NCBI RefSeq assembly: GCF_004770045.1
Contig: NZ_RQFO01000004.1
Location: 124,001 to 188,000 of the forward strand
Direction of reading: 5' to 3'
Source: Leptospira montravelensis
Lineage (GTDB): Bacteria > Spirochaetota > Leptospiria > Leptospirales > Leptospiraceae
DNA length: 64,000 nucleotides
Positions 43,167 to 53,212 of the stretch are shown piece by piece (the first letter of the stretch is position 1; each line of letters starts with the position of its first letter). Position numbers and translations under genes: made by a program. A model generated the notes under the pieces. The model ran no database searches. It was not told the DNA's origin and saw only the letters and a program-made list of their open reading frames with translations.

Positions 43167-44306
43167 ATGAACAAAGCATACCAAATCTGTACAAAAACTG
43201 TAATTGATTCAACCCTTCCTGATGTAACATTTGATAAAGATGGAATTTCCAGTGTATATTGGGACTTTCAAAACAATGTGAAACCAAATTGGTTCCCAAA
43301 TGAGAAAGGACACAAAATTTTACAGACTTACGTAGATCAAATCAAGAAGTCTTCAAAGAATAAAGATTTTGATTGTATCTTAGGACTAAGTGGTGGAGTC
43401 GATAGTTCCTATATGTTGCACACGATGGTTAAAGAATATGGTCTTAGACCACTTGTGTTTCACGTTGATGGGGGATGGAATTCCGAAATGGCTGTGAATA
43501 ATATAAGTAAACTTGTAGATAAGTTAAACTTGGATCTATTTACAGAAGTTATCAATTGGAATGAAATGAGAGATTTTCAATTAGCATGGTTTAAGTCGGG
43601 AGTGCCTCATATAGATATTCCGCAGGATCATGCTTTTGGAGCAGTGCTTTATAAATTTTCAGACAAATATAATATCAAATATATACTCAATGGCGGTAAT
43701 ATCGCAACAGAATGCGTCATTATGCCGTATAAGTATTATTACTGGGGTACTGATTTAGTTCATATACGCGATATTATCAAAAAATTTGGAACAATCCCAA
43801 TGAAGACTTATCCTTTCAGTTCGGTCTATAGACATAAAATCTATCAGAAGTATATTAAAGGGATGAAAGTACTAAAACCATTAAATTTTATGCCTTATTC
43901 CAAGAATTTGGCAATTGAAACTTTGGAGAAGGAATACGGATGGAAATCATACGGACAGAAACATTTTGAATCTAGATTTACGCGGTTTTATGAAGGATAC
44001 TGGTTACCTACAAGATTTAATTTTGATGTAAGAAGGAACCAACTATCAAGTCTGATCTTAACGGGTCAAACAACGCGAGAGGAATCACTAGAGACATTAA
44101 AAAAACCATCGTATGATCCTGAATTACTCAAACAAGATTTTGAATTCATTGCTACAAAGCTTGGGATTAGTGCAGATGAATTAGATCATTACCACAAGAT
44201 GGATTTAAAATTTTACTGGGATTATAAAAATGATCATAAAAAACTTAAATTTTTGGAAAATGTTATTACATTTCTCAACTTAGGTAGAAGGGGTGGAGCT
44301 TTTTAG
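43167..44306 (+). CDS. WbuX/WbpG-type sugar amidotransferase without the zinc-ribbon cysteines
   Basis: A 379-residue PP-loop protein. GLSGGVDSSYM near residue 75 is a complete ATP loop. The N-terminus ICTKTVIDSTLPDVTFDKDG keeps the pattern of the family but only one cysteine of the usual four (ICTKC...CxxC). It is followed by HisH and HisF2-like genes, so it most likely converts an N-acetyl group to acetamidino, as WbpG does in Pseudomonas. The target may be FucNAc or another N-acetyl sugar made by the next genes. It begins 36 bases after the GT4 gene. Confidence 0.87.
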   Translation: MNKAYQICTKTVIDSTLPDVTFDKDGISSVYWDFQNNVKPNWFPNEKGHKILQTYVDQIKKSSKNKDFDCILGLSGGVDSSYMLHTMVKEYGLRPLVFHVDGGWNSEMAVNNISKLVDKLNLDLFTEVINWNEMRDFQLAWFKSGVPHIDIPQDHAFGAVLYKFSDKYNIKYILNGGNIATECVIMPYKYYYWGTDLVHIRDIIKKFGTIPMKTYPFSSVYRHKIYQKYIKGMKVLKPLNFMPYSKNLAIETLEKEYGWKSYGQKHFESRFTRFYEGYWLPTRFNFDVRRNQLSSLILTGQTTREESLETLKKPSYDPELLKQDFEFIATKLGISADELDHYHKMDLKFYWDYKNDHKKLKFLENVITFLNLGRRGGAF

Positions 44307-44321
44307 CTATAACTCATATTT

Positions 44322-44939
44322 ATGCTTACAATTATTGATTATGGTTTAGGAAATATACTTTCATTTCAAAATGTTTACAAGAGGATAAATGTTGAAACCC
44401 GGATTGCAAAATCTGTAGATGATTTAGAAAACGCAACTAAACTAATCCTTCCAGGGGTCGGTGCATTTGACCATGCAATAGACCTTTTAAATGCTTCTGG
44501 TATGCGAAGTAAAATAGAGGAATTGGTATTTCAAAAAAATACACCTATCATTGGAATCTGCGTAGGTATGCAGATTTTGGCCAATTCAAGCGAAGAAGGC
44601 GTTAAACCGGGGTTAGGTTGGATCTCCGGTTCTGTTAAAAAATTTAATTTTAATAAATTAGAAAATAAAATCCCAATGCCACATATGGGATGGAACGATG
44701 TACTACCAAACAAAGAGGGAACTGAATTGTTTCGCGGGTTAGAGTCGGATTCCCGATTTTATTTTTTACATTCCTATTACTTTGAATGCACCGATAAACA
44801 AAACGAAATTTCGCGAACAGACTATGGAACTGGTTTTTCTAGTGCTATCAAAAAGAATAATATCTATGGTGTGCAATTCCATCCAGAAAAGAGTCATCAC
44901 TATGGCCAAATACTATTAAAAAATTTTGCAGAGATATAA
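44322..44939 (+). CDS. hisH: HisH-like glutamine amidotransferase (second acetamidino cassette)
   Basis: A 205-residue class I glutaminase with GICVGMQIL (nucleophile Cys) and GVQFHPEKSHH (His and Glu), so the triad is complete. It would supply ammonia to the amidotransferase at 43167 through the HisF2-like protein encoded directly after it with no gap. It is the second such gene in the window and is clearly diverged from the one at 13972. Confidence 0.88.
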   Translation: MLTIIDYGLGNILSFQNVYKRINVETRIAKSVDDLENATKLILPGVGAFDHAIDLLNASGMRSKIEELVFQKNTPIIGICVGMQILANSSEEGVKPGLGWISGSVKKFNFNKLENKIPMPHMGWNDVLPNKEGTELFRGLESDSRFYFLHSYYFECTDKQNEISRTDYGTGFSSAIKKNNIYGVQFHPEKSHHYGQILLKNFAEI

Positions 44940-45710
44940 ATGCTAAGGCCAAGAATTATTCCTTGTTTACTAGTGAAAGATGGCGGTCTTGTGAAAACGC
45001 AAAAGTTTTCAGAGCCGAAATATGTAGGTGATCCGATTAATGCTGTCAAAATCTTTAATGAAAAAGAAGCTGATGAGTTGATCGTAATTGATATTGATGC
45101 AACTCGATATGCAAAAGAACCTGATTTAAAACTTCTACAGAACCTTGCGAATGAAAGTCGGATGCCTTTGTGCTATGGAGGCGGTGTAAAAACTGTCAGT
45201 CAGGCTAAGGCCGTTGTTTCTATGGGTATTGAAAAGGTGGCATTAAGTTCTATAGTAGTGGAGAATCCAAATATCATTTCAAATATTGCAGATGAAATAG
45301 GAAGTCAAAGTGTTGTCGCTGTGCTTGATATAAAGAAAAAAAAGTTAAGCTCTAATTATGAAATTTGGACGCATAACGGAACAAAAAATTCTAAATTAGA
45401 TCCAGTTGATTTTTCACTTAAACTTCAAAGTTTGGGCGCAGGAGAAATAGTCATAAACTCAATCGATCATGATGGTATGATGAATGGTTTAGATTTTCCT
45501 ATCCTTGAAAAAATTTACAATCAACTATCAATTCCCATGACAATTATTGGAGGAGTTGGCAGCCTAAAAGATATTGAAGATGCAGTGCGAAAATTTAAGT
45601 ATATTGGTGTTGGTGTTGGTAGTTTCTTTGTTTTTAAAGGGAAATATCGTGCAGTGATGATAAATTACCCTTCAATAGAAGAACGAGATAATCTTTCTAA
45701 AGACCAATAG
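44940..45710 (+). CDS. HisF2/AglZ-type protein (second acetamidino cassette)
   Basis: A 256-residue HisF-family barrel of normal length. The first strand reads IIPCLLVKDGGLVKT, so the catalytic Asp11 of HisF is Leu; the second Asp is kept in VLDIKK. The sequence IPCLLxKDxGLVKT is what I recall for HisF2/AglZ proteins of acetamidino modification. It starts at the base after hisH ends. Together with the two upstream genes it makes a complete ammonia-transfer cassette. Confidence 0.88.
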   Translation: MLRPRIIPCLLVKDGGLVKTQKFSEPKYVGDPINAVKIFNEKEADELIVIDIDATRYAKEPDLKLLQNLANESRMPLCYGGGVKTVSQAKAVVSMGIEKVALSSIVVENPNIISNIADEIGSQSVVAVLDIKKKKLSSNYEIWTHNGTKNSKLDPVDFSLKLQSLGAGEIVINSIDHDGMMNGLDFPILEKIYNQLSIPMTIIGGVGSLKDIEDAVRKFKYIGVGVGSFFVFKGKYRAVMINYPSIEERDNLSKDQ

Positions 45711-45736
45711 AGTTTTCGGAATGATACAATAACGAA

Positions 45737-47362
45737 ATGCAAAAATCGAAAAGTTTTTTTTATCCTAGATTTAATTTGCCACTAGTGATATCCTTTTTTG
45801 GTTTATGTTTCATCTTATTTAAACTCCTATACAAATTTGAGAATGTATGGGAATTCATGTCATATGATGAGGCCTATCATATACACTATACGATAGTTGG
45901 TCATCTCGGAAGCGATGGGATTTTTTATCGATTTTATTTAACCATATTGAATCAGTTCAGCACTAATCCAATAGCTCTTTATAGAACCAATTTTGCACTG
46001 GTAACAATCATTTTTGGTTTTTCTTCGTTTGTTTTTACATACAAGGTAACTAAGTCAGCATTTTTAGCTTTTTTGTTTTCCTATTTTTTTCTAATAGTAA
46101 ATCCAACTTTTTCAATGTCACCTTCCTATATAACGCATTTTAATGCCTCGGTGATGATGTTGGTTTTTACTTTCGCTTTAGGTAGAAAAAAAGATCAAAT
46201 GCTTATTATTTTGCTCATTGGTGCAGTAATTCTGACATTCATCAGACCTGAATATTCACTTACCTTACTATTAAGTATAATAGTAGTGAGTTTCTATGTT
46301 TTATACCAATACCTTACATACCAACATTTTAAATATCCTATCATCATAACATTGTTAATTGCTTCGTTTCTACTCATCAAATACAATCCAACTGATGGAC
46401 AAAGGAGTTCTATAGCGTTTTGTCAGCATTATGCTTATTCGTTATTCCAATTTGATTTGTGGAAAGAAGATCCTTGGTCTTATTGTGAATTGGCTATGAG
46501 TAAAGACTTCGGCTCTGCTAAAACTATCTCTGAGGCATTAATTGCAAATCCTAGTAAATTCTTGGGCCATGTTGTACGTAATATTCTAATACTCCCGAAG
46601 GAGTTAGGAAGTTTACTGATTCCCTTTTTTATTGGTGAGCCTGGAAACAATACGGTTCCTGTGCAAGTGGCAGCATACTCTGTAATTTTAATTGTTTTAT
46701 TTTGGTTTATTGGATTCTTTTTTAGTTTGTATCAGGGACAAAGGAATTTGCTCCAAAAGTGTTTCGTATTGATCTATGCGATGCCAGTATTAGTTTCAAC
46801 AATTCTAATTTATCCAAGACCTCACTATCTTTTGATGGTTGTACCATTTTTACTTATTTTCGGGATACAGAATTTACGGGAAAAATTTGGATTACTTCGG
46901 TATAAAGCAAAATTCTCTTTTCCAATAAAGACCATTCTCGTAGCTTCAATTTTAATTTATGTCACGCCTTGGAGACTGAGTGGAAAGTCAGGACTAACAA
47001 TTCCGGAAGGTCAGGCTGGGATTCATGGGAAGGGCCTTTGTACAAGTGTTGATAACTTGAATTTTTTAAACCACTTAAACTTTGAGAATAGAGAAATGGT
47101 TCTTCTGAGTAATCTTGGTTTTATTTCGACGTTTTTGCCAAAAGATATGCGTGTATATCACCATTTTGATAAAAATTCCAATTTTGATGAATTTATTTTA
47201 AGAAATAAAATAAATTTAGTATGGATAAATTCAGCATTATTAAATGATTTAAATTTCAGAAACGATAGCGAATTTAAAAAATTGGTTATTGGTAAGAGCA
47301 AGGGATGGAAGAGAATGAATATTCCAAACTGCCCGAATGATTTTTTACTTTTTAACTTTTAA
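45737..47362 (+). CDS. Multi-span membrane protein, GT-C-like
   Basis: A 541-residue membrane protein of unknown function, with about ten hydrophobic segments spread over residues 15-410 and a soluble C-terminal part of about 120 residues. Near the start a loop contains FMSYDEAYHIHYTIVG; an acidic pair in the first outer loop is usual in GT-C transferases that use lipid-linked sugars. The start ATG follows the HisF gene by 26 bases. A late sugar transfer or modification at the periplasmic face is my guess. Confidence 0.6.
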   Translation: MQKSKSFFYPRFNLPLVISFFGLCFILFKLLYKFENVWEFMSYDEAYHIHYTIVGHLGSDGIFYRFYLTILNQFSTNPIALYRTNFALVTIIFGFSSFVFTYKVTKSAFLAFLFSYFFLIVNPTFSMSPSYITHFNASVMMLVFTFALGRKKDQMLIILLIGAVILTFIRPEYSLTLLLSIIVVSFYVLYQYLTYQHFKYPIIITLLIASFLLIKYNPTDGQRSSIAFCQHYAYSLFQFDLWKEDPWSYCELAMSKDFGSAKTISEALIANPSKFLGHVVRNILILPKELGSLLIPFFIGEPGNNTVPVQVAAYSVILIVLFWFIGFFFSLYQGQRNLLQKCFVLIYAMPVLVSTILIYPRPHYLLMVVPFLLIFGIQNLREKFGLLRYKAKFSFPIKTILVASILIYVTPWRLSGKSGLTIPEGQAGIHGKGLCTSVDNLNFLNHLNFENREMVLLSNLGFISTFLPKDMRVYHHFDKNSNFDEFILRNKINLVWINSALLNDLNFRNDSEFKKLVIGKSKGWKRMNIPNCPNDFLLFNF

Positions 47363-47377
47363 TAACAAATAACAAAC

Positions 47378-48412
47378 ATGTTTAAAAATAATACACTACT
47401 CATTACAGGTGGAACTGGTTCTTTCGGGAAGGCAGTTCTGAATCGTTTTTTAAGTTCAGAAATTAAAGAGATCAGAATCTTTAGTCGCGATGAAAAAAAA
47501 CAAGATGACCTTAGAAAAAAATATAACAATCCCAAAATTAAATTCTTTTTGGGAGATGTGAGGGATGCTTCCTCTTTAACAGGTGCGTTTTCGGGAGTGG
47601 ATTATATTTTTCACGCCGCAGCATTGAAGCAGGTTCCCTCTTGTGAATTTTTTCCTATGGAAGCATTTAAAACCAATGTGATTGGAACAGAAAATGTTTT
47701 GCAGGTTGCATACGAACTTGGTGTAAAAAAAGTCATTTGTCTAAGCACAGATAAGGCAGTTTACCCCATCAATGCGATGGGTATTTCGAAAGCCATGATG
47801 GAAAAAGTTATGGTGGCTAAAACAAGAAATTTTGATGAATCACGTATGATTGTATGTGGGACCAGGTATGGAAATGTAATGGCATCCAGAGGTTCAGTAA
47901 TTCCACTTTTTGTCGAGCAACTCTTAAAGAAACAACCCTTTACCATTACCGATCCAAATATGACTCGTTTTATGATGACATTGGATGATGCAGTGGAACT
48001 CGTGTTATATGCATTTGAATATGGAAACAATGGTGATATATTTGTTCAAAAATCTCCTGCAGCGACGATAGAGATTCTAGCAAAAGCAATTCTAGATCTT
48101 TTTAACAAAAAGGATCATCCAATTAAAACAATTGGGACTAGACACGGCGAAAAATTGTATGAGACTCTTTTGAGTAGGGAAGAAATTACTTCTGCAGAAG
48201 ATAGGGGAGATTATTTCCGAATCCCTCCCGATTTACGAGATTTGAACTACGATAAATTTGTAGAACAAGGCGAAGGAAAAATTTCGATTACAGAAGATTA
48301 TAATTCTCACAATACAAAAAGACTCAATTTGGAAGAGATGAAAGCTCTGCTATTAAAACTTTCATTTATTCGAGACATTTTGGATGGAAAAGAAGCAGAA
48401 ACTTGGGATTAA
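47378..48412 (+). CDS. capE: UDP-N-acetylglucosamine 4,6-dehydratase/5-epimerase, CapE/FnlA type
   Basis: A 344-residue SDR with LLITGGTGSFGKAVLNRFL, the CapE/PseB-group signature, and RIFSRDEKKQDDLR. The active-site segment LSTDKAVYPINAMGISKAMM has Met where most SDRs have the Tyr of YxxxK, a trait of CapE/FnlA. This and the following two genes, capF and capG, form the standard UDP-L-FucNAc pathway. CapE makes the 4-keto-6-deoxy L-talose-type intermediate from UDP-GlcNAc. PseB is a relative and is absent here, but the linkage favours CapE. Confidence 0.92.
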   Translation: MFKNNTLLITGGTGSFGKAVLNRFLSSEIKEIRIFSRDEKKQDDLRKKYNNPKIKFFLGDVRDASSLTGAFSGVDYIFHAAALKQVPSCEFFPMEAFKTNVIGTENVLQVAYELGVKKVICLSTDKAVYPINAMGISKAMMEKVMVAKTRNFDESRMIVCGTRYGNVMASRGSVIPLFVEQLLKKQPFTITDPNMTRFMMTLDDAVELVLYAFEYGNNGDIFVQKSPAATIEILAKAILDLFNKKDHPIKTIGTRHGEKLYETLLSREEITSAEDRGDYFRIPPDLRDLNYDKFVEQGEGKISITEDYNSHNTKRLNLEEMKALLLKLSFIRDILDGKEAETWD

Positions 48413-48475
48413 GGTCCTTTGTATTATAATTCTGAAAAGATCAGTCGCTAAATTTCCTTAGGATCAGTCATTTAA

Positions 48476-49585
48476 ATGAAGATACTCATAACAGGAGCAG
48501 ATGGATTTGTTGCATCAAACCTCCGAATCCATATTTCTCAAAACAAAAATCATGAACTGCTTTTGCACAATAAACAAACAACAGAAAGTGAGTTATTCCA
48601 ATTTTTAGAAACTGCTGACTTTATCTTTCATTTAGCGGGTGTGAATCGACCCTTATCGGAGAATGAATTTTTTATCGGAAACTCTGATTTAACAAAAAAG
48701 ATTGTTAGTCATTTAGAGAGTTTAAATAAAAAAACACCAATTGTTTTTTCATCTTCAATACAGGCACTACTTACAAACCCTTATGGAATTTCAAAGAAAC
48801 AAGGTGAAGATTGTATCATAGAGTACGGTAAAAAGACGGGAGCTTCCACTTTTATTTATAGGTTACCAAACGTATTTGGTAAATTTTCCAAACCAAATTA
48901 TAACTCTGTAGTTGCCACTTTCTGCCACAATATTGCAAGGTCTTTACCAATTGTTGTGAATGACAGAGAAAAAGAATTAAATCTATGTTATATTGATGAT
49001 TTGGTGACTAGTTTTTTAGAGACTCTGGAAGGAAAGATGTCATCCGGTTATATAAATGTAACACCCGTTTATTCAATAACACTTGGAGAATTAGCAGATT
49101 TAATTACAAGTTTCAGGGACAATAGGGAAAAAATATGGATTGAAAACGTAGGCCAAGGTTTCCTTCGAGCAATCTATTCTACATACATTAGCTTTTTACC
49201 AATCACTTCCTGTAATTATTCCATTCCCAAATATGAAGATCCAAGAGGTTCCTTTGTTGAGATGTTAAAAACAAAGGAAGCAGGGCAGTTTTCATTCTTT
49301 TCTGCACTTCCAGGTGTGACACGAGGAAGACATTATCATCATACTAAAACTGAAAAGTTTTTAATTATAAGGGGCAAAGCACAGTTTCGATTCCAACATT
49401 TAATCACAAAGGAATATTATGAGTTAGTAGTAACTGATGAGAACCCAACGATAGTTGATACGATTCCTGGTTGGACTCATGATATAACAAATATTGGCGA
49501 AAATGAATTGATAGTTATGCTTTGGGCAAACGAAGTTTTTAATCGAGAATTACCTGATACTATTGCGGCTGAAATTACAAAATGA
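48476..49585 (+). CDS. capF: UDP-2-acetamido-2,6-dideoxy-L-talose reductase, CapF/FnlB type
   Basis: A 369-residue two-domain protein. The N-terminal SDR domain begins MKILITGADGFVASNLRIHI and contains PYGISKKQGED (YxxxK). The C-terminal cupin domain starts near residue 250, with ALPGVTRGRHYHHTKTEKFLII carrying the metal-binding His residues. CapF reduces the CapE product to UDP-2-acetamido-2,6-dideoxy-L-talose. It begins 63 bases after capE and overlaps capG by 4 bases. Confidence 0.92.
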   Translation: MKILITGADGFVASNLRIHISQNKNHELLLHNKQTTESELFQFLETADFIFHLAGVNRPLSENEFFIGNSDLTKKIVSHLESLNKKTPIVFSSSIQALLTNPYGISKKQGEDCIIEYGKKTGASTFIYRLPNVFGKFSKPNYNSVVATFCHNIARSLPIVVNDREKELNLCYIDDLVTSFLETLEGKMSSGYINVTPVYSITLGELADLITSFRDNREKIWIENVGQGFLRAIYSTYISFLPITSCNYSIPKYEDPRGSFVEMLKTKEAGQFSFFSALPGVTRGRHYHHTKTEKFLIIRGKAQFRFQHLITKEYYELVVTDENPTIVDTIPGWTHDITNIGENELIVMLWANEVFNRELPDTIAAEITK

Positions 49586-50712
49586 AAAAGTTAAAAGTAT
49601 TTACTGTAATTGGAACACGACCGGAAATCATTCGACTTTCACGAGTAATGATTGCACTGGATGAAGCATGTGATCACAGAATCATTCATACTGGTCAAAA
49701 TTATGATTTTGAGTTGAACGAAATTTTTTTCCAGGATTTGGGAATCAGAAAACCTGATTACTTTTTAGAGGCAGCAGGGGGAACTGGGGCCGAGACAATT
49801 GGAAAAATCATAATTGGTTTTGATGAATTGTTGTCGAAAGAGGTTCCTGATGCACTCCTCGTGTTAGGTGATACGAATAGCTGTTTAGCGGTGATTCCTG
49901 CAAAACGACGTAAAATTCCCATTTTTCATATGGAAGCAGGAAACCGTTGTTTTGACTTACGAGTCCCTGAGGAAATTAACCGGCGGATTGTAGATCATAC
50001 ATCTGATATCAACTTAACTTACAGCTCTATTGCTAGGGAGTATTTGTTACGCGAAGGTTTGCCTCCAGACCAAATCATTAAAACGGGAAGTCCCATGTAT
50101 GAAGTTTTAAATCATTATAAAAATAGAATCCAATCTTCAAAAATTTTAGAACAACTTAATTTGAAAAGTAATGAATACTTTTTGGTCTCCGCTCACAGAG
50201 AAGAAAATATTGACTCCGAACAAAACTTCCGTTCGTTAGTAGATACTCTTAATACCATTGCTGAGAATTATAATCTCCCTGTGGTGGTATCAACTCACCC
50301 AAGAACGCAGAAAAAAATAGATCACTATAAGATTCAATTTCATAAAAATATTTTGTTATTAAAACCATTGGGATTTATGGATTATAATAAACTTCAAATT
50401 GAGTCGAAGGTAGTACTTTCTGATAGTGGAACTATCACAGAGGAATCGTCCATTTTAAAATTTTCCGCTTTAAACATAAGAGAAGCACATGAAAGACCGG
50501 AAGGAATGGAAGAGGCTGCTGTTATGATGGTGGGACTTAACAAAGATCGAATCCTACAAGCACTGGCATTATTGGAAACAGAAGGGAAAGATTTTTTAAA
50601 TCAATCACGACTAGTAGGAGATTATTCCATGCCCAATGTTTCTTCAAAGGTTGTTCGGATTATATTAAGTTATACCGATTATGTGAACAGAATCGTTTGG
50701 AAACGATACTGA
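49582..50712 (+). CDS. capG: UDP-L-FucNAc 2-epimerase, CapG/FnlC type
   Basis: A 376-residue non-hydrolysing-type 2-epimerase. FTVIGTRPEIIRLSRVMIAL, VLGDTNSC, IFHMEAGNR and VSAHREENID are the family motifs, and a late LSDSGTITEESS binds UDP. CapG inverts C2 of the CapF product to give UDP-L-FucNAc. The overlap of 4 bases with capF, and the fucosaminyltransferase-like gene that follows, support this specific role over WecB. Confidence 0.92.
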   Translation: MKKLKVFTVIGTRPEIIRLSRVMIALDEACDHRIIHTGQNYDFELNEIFFQDLGIRKPDYFLEAAGGTGAETIGKIIIGFDELLSKEVPDALLVLGDTNSCLAVIPAKRRKIPIFHMEAGNRCFDLRVPEEINRRIVDHTSDINLTYSSIAREYLLREGLPPDQIIKTGSPMYEVLNHYKNRIQSSKILEQLNLKSNEYFLVSAHREENIDSEQNFRSLVDTLNTIAENYNLPVVVSTHPRTQKKIDHYKIQFHKNILLLKPLGFMDYNKLQIESKVVLSDSGTITEESSILKFSALNIREAHERPEGMEEAAVMMVGLNKDRILQALALLETEGKDFLNQSRLVGDYSMPNVSSKVVRIILSYTDYVNRIVWKRY

Positions 50713-50728
50713 TATATTTTAAAATTTA

Positions 50729-51940
50729 ATGAAAGTTCTCATCATTGTAGACGACTATTTACCCAAAAGCATTAAGGTAGCTGGCAAAATGATGCATGAA
50801 CTTGCATTAGAGTTTCTACATTTAGGTCATGTTGTCACTGTTGTGACTCCTGATCCGGACTTAAAAGATTCTTATATATTGGATGAATTAGATGGAATTA
50901 AAATACTTCGTTTCCGATCAGGTAGAATTAAAAACGTATCAAAACCCATTCGACTCATCAATGAAATTTTATTATCTTTTCGCGCGGTAAAGGCTTTATC
51001 ACATTGGTTCAACTCAAATCATCATGATTTGATTGTATTTTATTCTCCTACAATTTTTTGGTCGGGGTTAGTCAGATATTTAAAGAAAATTTGGAAAACT
51101 CCATCCTACCTAATCCTCCGAGATTTTTTTCCACAATGGGTCATAGACAATGGAATCATAGGCAAACACTCAATCCTTGCTTATTTATTTCGTTTTTACG
51201 AAAGAAAGTTGTATGCATCTGCTGACGTAGTTGGTATTCAATCCCCTGCCAATTTGAAATGGTTTTCAGAAACCAATCCAAACTTACTGAATACGCAGCT
51301 ATTATACAATTGGGCCTCTCCTTTCGGAGATAACAAAAAAATGGTTCCAATTGACATTAGAAAGAAATACAATCTGAGTGATCGTATCATTTTCTTTTAT
51401 GGTGGAAACATCGGTCATGCACAGGATATGAAAAATCTTTTGATTCTTGCGGAACGAATGTTAACCGTTCAGAAAGTTCAATTTATATTCCTTGGGGCAG
51501 GGGATGAATTTCAATTAGTTCAAGATATGATTAAGAAGAAGAACTTATCGAATTGCCTATTGTTAGAATCTGTTTCGCAGGATGTTTTTACTTCTATACT
51601 GACTCAAATCGATATAGGACTTTTTACTTTACATCCAGACCACAAAACACATAACTTCCCAGGAAAAATTCTTGGATATATGCAAGTCGGTGTTCCGATT
51701 CTTGGTGCAGTGAATCAGGGAAATGATTTAAGAATTGTGATCGAAGAAGGAAAAGCTGGGTTTGTTTCCATTGCTGGAGATCACGAAACTTTATATCAGA
51801 ATGCAGTGACCTTACTTGATACTAAACTTCGTAAAACAATGGGACAAAATGCTATAAAACTTTTGGATACAACATTCTCTGTAAATACAACTGTAAAAAA
51901 AATAATTCATTCCTTAACTAAGGAAAAGGTATTACCTTAA
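50729..51940 (+). CDS. wbuB: Glycosyltransferase family 4, WbuB-like L-fucosamine transferase
   Basis: A 403-residue GT-B transferase with VLIIVDDYLPKSIKVAGKMMHELA at the N-terminus, FFYGGNIGHAQDMKNLL near residue 225 and a late KILGYMQVGVPILGAV. It closely fits the WbuB group, which follows the CapE-G genes in Escherichia coli O26-type loci and transfers L-FucNAc. It abuts the initiating transferase gene without a gap, consistent with FucNAc being added early in the repeat unit. The donor assignment is from context. Confidence 0.82.
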   Translation: MKVLIIVDDYLPKSIKVAGKMMHELALEFLHLGHVVTVVTPDPDLKDSYILDELDGIKILRFRSGRIKNVSKPIRLINEILLSFRAVKALSHWFNSNHHDLIVFYSPTIFWSGLVRYLKKIWKTPSYLILRDFFPQWVIDNGIIGKHSILAYLFRFYERKLYASADVVGIQSPANLKWFSETNPNLLNTQLLYNWASPFGDNKKMVPIDIRKKYNLSDRIIFFYGGNIGHAQDMKNLLILAERMLTVQKVQFIFLGAGDEFQLVQDMIKKKNLSNCLLLESVSQDVFTSILTQIDIGLFTLHPDHKTHNFPGKILGYMQVGVPILGAVNQGNDLRIVIEEGKAGFVSIAGDHETLYQNAVTLLDTKLRKTMGQNAIKLLDTTFSVNTTVKKIIHSLTKEKVLP

Positions 51941-53212
51941 ATGAATGAAATTACTCGCCGCCATTCAAGATGGTTTGAGCGTATTTTGTTAAGTTATTTG
52001 TTTCAGTTTATATCCGGTGGGATAGTCTTAATAGTAGCTTCAGCGATTCCCATTTGGGGAGTTAAATTTTGGAAATCTAATGATCCAAATTTATACACCT
52101 CATTAGCTACTAGCTTATTTTCTTTTTTGATTGCTACCTTTAGTTTGCGAAAGTTATTTAGATTACCCGCTTCTGAATCTGTTTCGTATGTTTTACCAAT
52201 ATCATTAATTTGTTTTGCATTTCCTATATGTATTATTCTTTTTTTACGTACTTCTTATTCGATTCAAATTTATGTGATTGGATTCCTAGTAACTTTGTTA
52301 TGGTGTTTTGCCGGTTTTTTCTTGGGGAGAAGGTATCGATTAATCCGGTATGCGATTTTACCATCTAAGTCAAGTGCTGACTTGGTTAGTTCACATGGGG
52401 CATTATTTTCTGTTTTGAATTCTCCAGATTTAAATGGACAAAGATATAATGCGATTGTGGCCGATTTCAATAGTCCCATGTTATCTCCTGAATGGGAGAA
52501 ATTTTTAGCAAAATGCACATTAGCTAGGATCCCTGTTTATTCTGAGAAAAAGATTCGGGAGTTTGTTACCGGTAGAGTAAAAGTCGATCACCTATCCGAG
52601 AATGTATTTGGATCACTTTTACCATCTGAGTTTTATGAAACGGTAAAACGATGGATTGATTTTTTTACAGCCTTAGCTTTAATTCCGATTTTTTTACCAT
52701 TGTTTCTAGTGATTGCTATATTGATTAAACTTGAATCTAAAGGTCCTGCTTTTTTTATTCAACCGCGAATGGGGTTTCGTGGAAAAGTATTTCCAATGTT
52801 AAAGTTTCGAAGTATGTATATAGACAAAAAAGGAAGTGGATTTACGAATCCGATTGATGATCCTCGAATCACAAAGATTGGTAAATTGATTAGAAAATAC
52901 CGAATTGATGAATTACCACAATTATTTAATATTTTAATCGGACAAATGTCTTTTATAGGACCTAGACCTGAATCATTTGAACTTTCTACTTGGTATGAAA
53001 AGGATGTTCCATTTTTTGCGTACCGCCACGTTGTGCGACCTGGTATCAGTGGCTGGGCACAGGTGGAACAAGGTTATGCGGCAGAAGTAGAGGGAATGAA
53101 GGTAAAGTTAGAATATGATTTTTATTATATTAAAAATTTTTCCTTTTGGCTGGATTTGTTAATTACTTTTAAGACAATCAAAACAGTTTTTACAGGATTT
53201 GGAGCAAGATAG
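51941..53212 (+). CDS. Undecaprenyl-phosphate sugar phosphotransferase (initiating transferase)
   Basis: A 423-residue WbaP/WcaJ-type phosphosugar transferase. About four membrane helices lie in residues 10-130, and a further re-entrant helix near residue 240 (FFTALALIPIFLPLFLVI) precedes the catalytic part. GPAFFIQPRMG, MLKFRSM, RKYRIDELPQLFNIL and SFIGPRPE are the family motifs, with the DE pair as catalytic acid residues. It loads the first sugar phosphate onto undecaprenyl phosphate. It ends the operon-like run before a 198-base gap. Confidence 0.92.
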   Translation: MNEITRRHSRWFERILLSYLFQFISGGIVLIVASAIPIWGVKFWKSNDPNLYTSLATSLFSFLIATFSLRKLFRLPASESVSYVLPISLICFAFPICIILFLRTSYSIQIYVIGFLVTLLWCFAGFFLGRRYRLIRYAILPSKSSADLVSSHGALFSVLNSPDLNGQRYNAIVADFNSPMLSPEWEKFLAKCTLARIPVYSEKKIREFVTGRVKVDHLSENVFGSLLPSEFYETVKRWIDFFTALALIPIFLPLFLVIAILIKLESKGPAFFIQPRMGFRGKVFPMLKFRSMYIDKKGSGFTNPIDDPRITKIGKLIRKYRIDELPQLFNILIGQMSFIGPRPESFELSTWYEKDVPFFAYRHVVRPGISGWAQVEQGYAAEVEGMKVKLEYDFYYIKNFSFWLDLLITFKTIKTVFTGFGAR

